NCBI GenBank assembly: GCA_036563895.1
Contig: DATCLN010000198.1
Span: 1 to 16,369, forward strand
DNA: 16,369 nucleotides
DNA from: ZCTH02-B3 sp036563895
GTDB lineage: Bacteria; Bacillota; Bacilli; Paenibacillales; Paenibacillaceae
Direction of reading: 5' to 3'
Positions 13,797 through 16,369 of this stretch are shown piece after piece. The notes under the pieces are model-generated. The model had not been told where the DNA came from, did not search any database, and saw only the letters and a program-made list of their open reading frames with translations. The translations under genes and the position numbers were made by a program. Numbering within the stretch: position 1 is the stretch's first letter; each line of letters starts with the position of its first letter.

Positions 13797-13906
13797 CCCC
13801 GGCGCTTCGGGCTGTCGTCCAAATCCTGACCACGGAATCATGCTCCGCAAGACCCTGGCCACGGGATCAGGCTCCGCCCGGACCTGGCCACAGTGTCAGT
13901 CTGCCG
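13787..13906 (+). repeat. Four degenerate 28-33 bp tandem copies after marR
   Basis: Copies begin at 13787 and 13820 (both CAAATCCTGACC), 13848 (CAAGACCCTGGCC) and 13877 (CCCGGACCTGGCC). The middle two share CTGrCCACGGrATCAkGCTCCG. The first copy covers the last codons and stop of marR. Copies 3 and 4 contain short inverted pairs such as CCTG/CAGG. Divergence is high, so this is an old duplication; no coding role is seen. Confidence 0.5.
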
Positions 13907-13932
13907 TCCGCCCTCACGGCAGTTTCTTTTTC
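13901..13932 (+). terminator. Rho-independent terminator of the marR-like gene
   Basis: CTGCCGT (13901-13907) and ACGGCAG (13916-13922) form a perfect 7-bp GC-rich stem with an 8-base loop, followed by TTTCTTTTT. Confidence 0.8.
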
Positions 13933-13952
13933 GGCTTGGGACGCCGTTTTTT
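13932..13952 (+). terminator. Second, weaker terminator in tandem
   Basis: CGGC (13932-13935) and GCCG (13943-13946) form a short stem with a 7-base loop, followed by six T residues (13947-13952). It directly follows the first terminator and would separate marR transcription from the MFS gene. Confidence 0.5.
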
Positions 13953-13961
13953 GTGCCCTTC

Positions 13962-13980
13962 AATTAACTGGTTAACTATA
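13962..13980. promoter_or_regulatory. MarR operator candidate 2 (before the 12-TM MFS gene)
   Basis: The minus strand reads ATAGTTAACCAGTTAATT (13979-13962), and the site has inverted TTAAC/GTTAA arms (13964-13975). It shares 15 of 18 positions with the site over the marR start. It lies in AT-rich sequence that must contain the MFS promoter; TATAAA (13977-13982) or TAATAT (13991-13996) could be the -10, but neither has a clear -35. Confidence 0.6.
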
Positions 13981-14031
13981 AATCTTTTAATAATATATCC
14001 ACTAATAAAAAACAGGGAAAGGATGTTTTCC

Positions 14032-15234
14032 ATGAAGACGGCGAAAAAAAACAACCTGCTGCTGCCCATGCTGGCCTTTTGCTCGTTTCTCGTCGGATTC
14101 GACGCCATTGCCACCGTGCCCTTGCTGCCGGCCATCTCGGCGTCGACGGACATGCCCCTCGAGTCCGGCGGGCTGCTGTACGCCTGCTACGCCGCCGCCT
14201 ATGCCGTCACGGCTCCCCTCATGGGCTACCTGTCCGACCGCTGGAGCCGGAAAGGCGTTCTCCTGATCGGCCTCGCGCTGTTTGGCGCATCCACCGCCCT
14301 GGTGGGGACGGGGGAAACGTTTGCCGCCCTGATCCTTTTTCGCATCCTGACCGGCATCGGCGCCGGCATGGTCGAACCCGCGGTCTATGCCATCGCCGGG
14401 GACCATTATACCTATGAAGAGCGCGGCCGCGCCATGGGCGTCATCACGGCCGCCCTGATCGCCTCCAGTATCGTCGGCGTGCCCGTCGCCGGCGCCGTCG
14501 GCGAGGCGTCGTCCTGGAACTGGACGTTCTGGACGATCGCCATCCTGATCCTGCTGGCGCTGGCCGGCGCCTCGGCCGCCATTCCGAAACGGCGGCAGGA
14601 CCGGACGGATCACGGGCCCGGCCGGGCTGCGCCCGTCGGGTCGCCGTTCCGCCCCGTCTTCGCCAACCGGTCCGTGTTCTTTTCCCTGCTGGGTTCCCTG
14701 CTGTATTTCGGCGCCCTGCAAGGCATGTTCGCCCTGGCCGGCGTATACTACTTCACCTTCTACGGCTTCGGCTCCGGCGAAACCGGCCTCCTGCTCATGG
14801 CCGCCGGAGCCGCCAGCGTCGCGGGCAGCCTGCTTGGCGGCAAATGGGCGGACCGGCGGCGCAAAAGCGGAGTGGTCGCCGCCGCGAGCCTGGCGGCTGG
14901 CGTCTTTGTCTTTCTGCTGGGCCTGGCGACCTTCAACCTGTGGGTGTCCATCCTGCTGCACGTACTGTGGGCCGCGTTTTACGCCGCCGGCCACGCCGCC
15001 TTCACCTCCCTCGTCTCGGAGCTGGACCCGAACGCGCGGGGCACCGTGCTGTCCTTCAACAGCTCGGCCATGTACATCGGCGCCGGCGCGGCGTCGGGCC
15101 TGGCCGCGGCGTTGCTCCGGGCGGCGGATTTCTGGTCCGTCGGCCTCCTGTGCGGAGCGGCCAACGCCCTCGTGGCCGTCATCGTCCTGACGGCCATCCG
15201 CGAACGCCGGACGGCCGGAGGGTCTCTCCGTTGA
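14032..15234 (+). CDS. MFS transporter, DHA1/12-TM family (AraJ-like)
   Basis: The 400-residue protein has twelve predicted helices in two halves split by a charged loop near residues 184-205 (PKRRQDRTDHGPGR). The motif A loop is GYLSDRWSRKGVLLIGL, and LFRILTGIGAG carries the motif B Arg. A degenerate motif A (GGKWADRRRKSG) recurs in the second half. The family is sugar/drug efflux of the AraJ/YdhP type; no substrate is evident. The ATG at 14032 has AAAGGA exactly 8 bases upstream; the open frame before it is non-coding. A shared operator-like sequence suggests control by the MarR protein encoded upstream. The gene converges on the FAD oxidoreductase with only 19 bp between stop codons and no clear terminator. 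Confidence 0.9.
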   Translation: MKTAKKNNLLLPMLAFCSFLVGFDAIATVPLLPAISASTDMPLESGGLLYACYAAAYAVTAPLMGYLSDRWSRKGVLLIGLALFGASTALVGTGETFAALILFRILTGIGAGMVEPAVYAIAGDHYTYEERGRAMGVITAALIASSIVGVPVAGAVGEASSWNWTFWTIAILILLALAGASAAIPKRRQDRTDHGPGRAAPVGSPFRPVFANRSVFFSLLGSLLYFGALQGMFALAGVYYFTFYGFGSGETGLLLMAAGAASVAGSLLGGKWADRRRKSGVVAAASLAAGVFVFLLGLATFNLWVSILLHVLWAAFYAAGHAAFTSLVSELDPNARGTVLSFNSSAMYIGAGAASGLAAALLRAADFWSVGLLCGAANALVAVIVLTAIRERRTAGGSLR

Positions 15235-15253
15235 CCCGCCGGCCGCCTCGGCC

Positions 15254-16369
15254 TCATTCATATACGCGCACTTCGATGACTTCGGCGTAGGGACTGCCGT
15301 TGGTCGCTTCCACCACCAGCCGGATGCGGTCCGTCCGAATCGGCCGGTCCAGCCGGTGAACCCGTTTGCGTTTCCGGTTGCCGGTCTCGCGGACCACGGT
15401 TTCCCATGTTCCGCCGATCCGCGCTTCCACACGGTAGTCCTTGACCAGTTCGGGCATGATCTCGAAGGGTGTCCGGTGGTGGTGGAGGTTGATCAGGTCC
15501 TTTTGCACGTCGTCGTTGAAAACGAGATGGATCTCCCCGATCCTCCGTTCCCCGTCCCATTCGAGCTGCAGCCAGGGTGAGCCGGAACCGGGGGTGATGG
15601 GCTCCGAATTCCACATGTGCGGCCCGCCGTACGGACGCCGGTATCCGTCGATGACCTTGTGCGGCGCGAAGGCGTCCGTCTCGGGCTCGACGGCGAAACA
15701 GGCGCTCCGGTATTGGAACGGTTTGGCCGACCACTTCACCAGCAGCTGGCTTGTGTCGTGATCCTCCAGCTTTTTTTCCGCCCTCGCTTCCCCGGTGTTG
15801 GCCAGGGTCAGCGTGCCGCTGTGGGTACGGCCCGACACGTACACGCGAACCGACGGGTTGGCCTTGACGATGACGAAGGCGTTCTGCGGCCGTTCGGGCT
15901 TCCACGGCAACTGAAACGAAACCCACTGCTGCCGGCCCTTGTTCACCGCCGCCCGGTCGGCGGCCACCCATTCCTCGGGGATGTAGTTTTGCGGTTTCAG
16001 CGGACGCCACAGTTCCGCCTCCAGCGTCGTATCCTCCTCCGCGTCGACCAGCAGGCGGAACTCCCGGATCTCGGGGTCCACCGGCACGATGACGCCGAGG
16101 TCGTGCTTCAGCAAAACACGGTCGTCCCGCTCGTCGACCACGATCCGCCGGCGCCACCCGGAAGCGGTGACAGAGGCCGTCCGCGCCAGATCCCGCGGGT
16201 CCTCGTTCCGCACGCCGATGAGGGACGCGTCCGCCTTGAGCAGGGTTTGCTGCAATTCTTTCAAGTGCCGCCGATAGATATCCCGCGGCGTCACGCCCCT
16301 GGACACCGCCAGCGCCGCTCCCGTCCCCGCGGCTTCCCCCAGCACCGCGCAGGTCGCCATCACCCGGGT
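15254..16369 (-). CDS. FAD-dependent oxidoreductase with discoidin-like C-terminal tail (N-terminal part outside window)
   Basis: The frame is open to the right edge, so the FAD-binding N-terminal part is missing here. The first visible residues, RVMATCAVLGEAAGTGAALA, followed by PRDIYRRHLKELQQTLLKADASL, are the typical end of the catalytic region of large FAD-dependent oxidoreductases of the GidA-like FAD_oxidored type, common in carbohydrate-rich gene sets of Paenibacillaceae. About 120 residues of beta-rich sequence follow, then a C-terminal stretch (HKVIDGYRRPYGGPHMW, SPWLQLEWDGERRIGEIHLVF, the RIRLVVEATNGSPYAEVIEVRVYE end) resembling an F5/8 type C (discoidin) carbohydrate-binding fold. 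The visible part is 371 residues; there is no sign of frameshift. The substrate is unknown. Confidence 0.82.
   Translation of the reverse strand, partial: TRVMATCAVLGEAAGTGAALAVSRGVTPRDIYRRHLKELQQTLLKADASLIGVRNEDPRDLARTASVTASGWRRRIVVDERDDRVLLKHDLGVIVPVDPEIREFRLLVDAEEDTTLEAELWRPLKPQNYIPEEWVAADRAAVNKGRQQWVSFQLPWKPERPQNAFVIVKANPSVRVYVSGRTHSGTLTLANTGEARAEKKLEDHDTSQLLVKWSAKPFQYRSACFAVEPETDAFAPHKVIDGYRRPYGGPHMWNSEPITPGSGSPWLQLEWDGERRIGEIHLVFNDDVQKDLINLHHHRTPFEIMPELVKDYRVEARIGGTWETVVRETGNRKRKRVHRLDRPIRTDRIRLVVEATNGSPYAEVIEVRVYE

Noticed and set aside
13340..13975. Open frame from GTG 13340 (211 codons) overlapping marR
   Set aside because: Its composition is Arg/Pro/Ala shadow-like and it is out of frame with the conserved winged-helix sequence; it also reads through the terminators.
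15213..15244. GGCCGG/CCGGCC inverted repeat between the MFS and oxidoreductase genes as a terminator
   Set aside because: The loop is long, no T-run follows on either strand, and such GC palindromes are frequent in this base composition.

Overview
The window looks like a chromosomal piece of a high-GC, endospore-forming Bacillota, most probably of the Paenibacillaceae. The reasons are purine-rich AGGAGG-type ribosome binding sites, sigma-A promoters, a lipobox-bearing (Gram-positive) iron-binding lipoprotein, a Bacillus-type 7-1-7 Fur box, a DesK/DesR-type two-component system and one candidate sigma-K promoter. No rRNA, tRNA, insertion sequence, phage gene or CRISPR array was seen.

Layout. 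(1) 1-531: the start of a Tyr/Pro-rich small protein leaving the left edge, a gene-poor gap, and a 30-residue membrane peptide. (2) 532-5600, minus strand: a tightly packed ferric-siderophore uptake operon in the order binding lipoprotein, two FecCD permeases, ATPase and a YumC-like FAD/NADPH reductase. Several junctions are 4-bp ATGA overlaps. The operon is headed by a Fur box and closed by a hairpin lying inside the last codons of the reductase gene. (3) 5920-8438, plus strand: a TetR regulator followed by an HrtB-like permease and HrtA-like ATPase, with two TGACA/TGTCA palindromes around the hrtB promoter. This matches the HrtR-HrtB-HrtA heme-efflux arrangement. (4) 8540-11466, plus strand: a DUF418 membrane protein co-transcribed with DesK-like and DesR-like proteins, with repeated GTCAT half-sites upstream. 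(5) 11474-11716: four 52-bp tandem repeats, each with a stem-loop, filling the gap between two convergent genes. (6) 11717-13078, minus strand: a 14-TM drug-efflux type MFS transporter, divergent from (7) a MarR regulator (13350-13796) that lacks a canonical start codon at the expected place, degenerate repeats, tandem terminators and a 12-TM MFS transporter (14032-15234). The MarR and second MFS genes share an operator-like sequence. (8) 15254-16369, minus strand: the C-terminal part of an FAD-dependent oxidoreductase with a discoidin-like tail.

Functionally, the left half is an iron/heme balance region: Fur-controlled iron import and reduction beside TetR-controlled heme export. The right half carries membrane-stress sensing and two independently regulated efflux pumps. 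The least explained elements are the 52-bp palindromic array, the DUF418-DesKR association, and the MarR gene with a probable AUU start. All family assignments come from reading the sequence; no database search was run.
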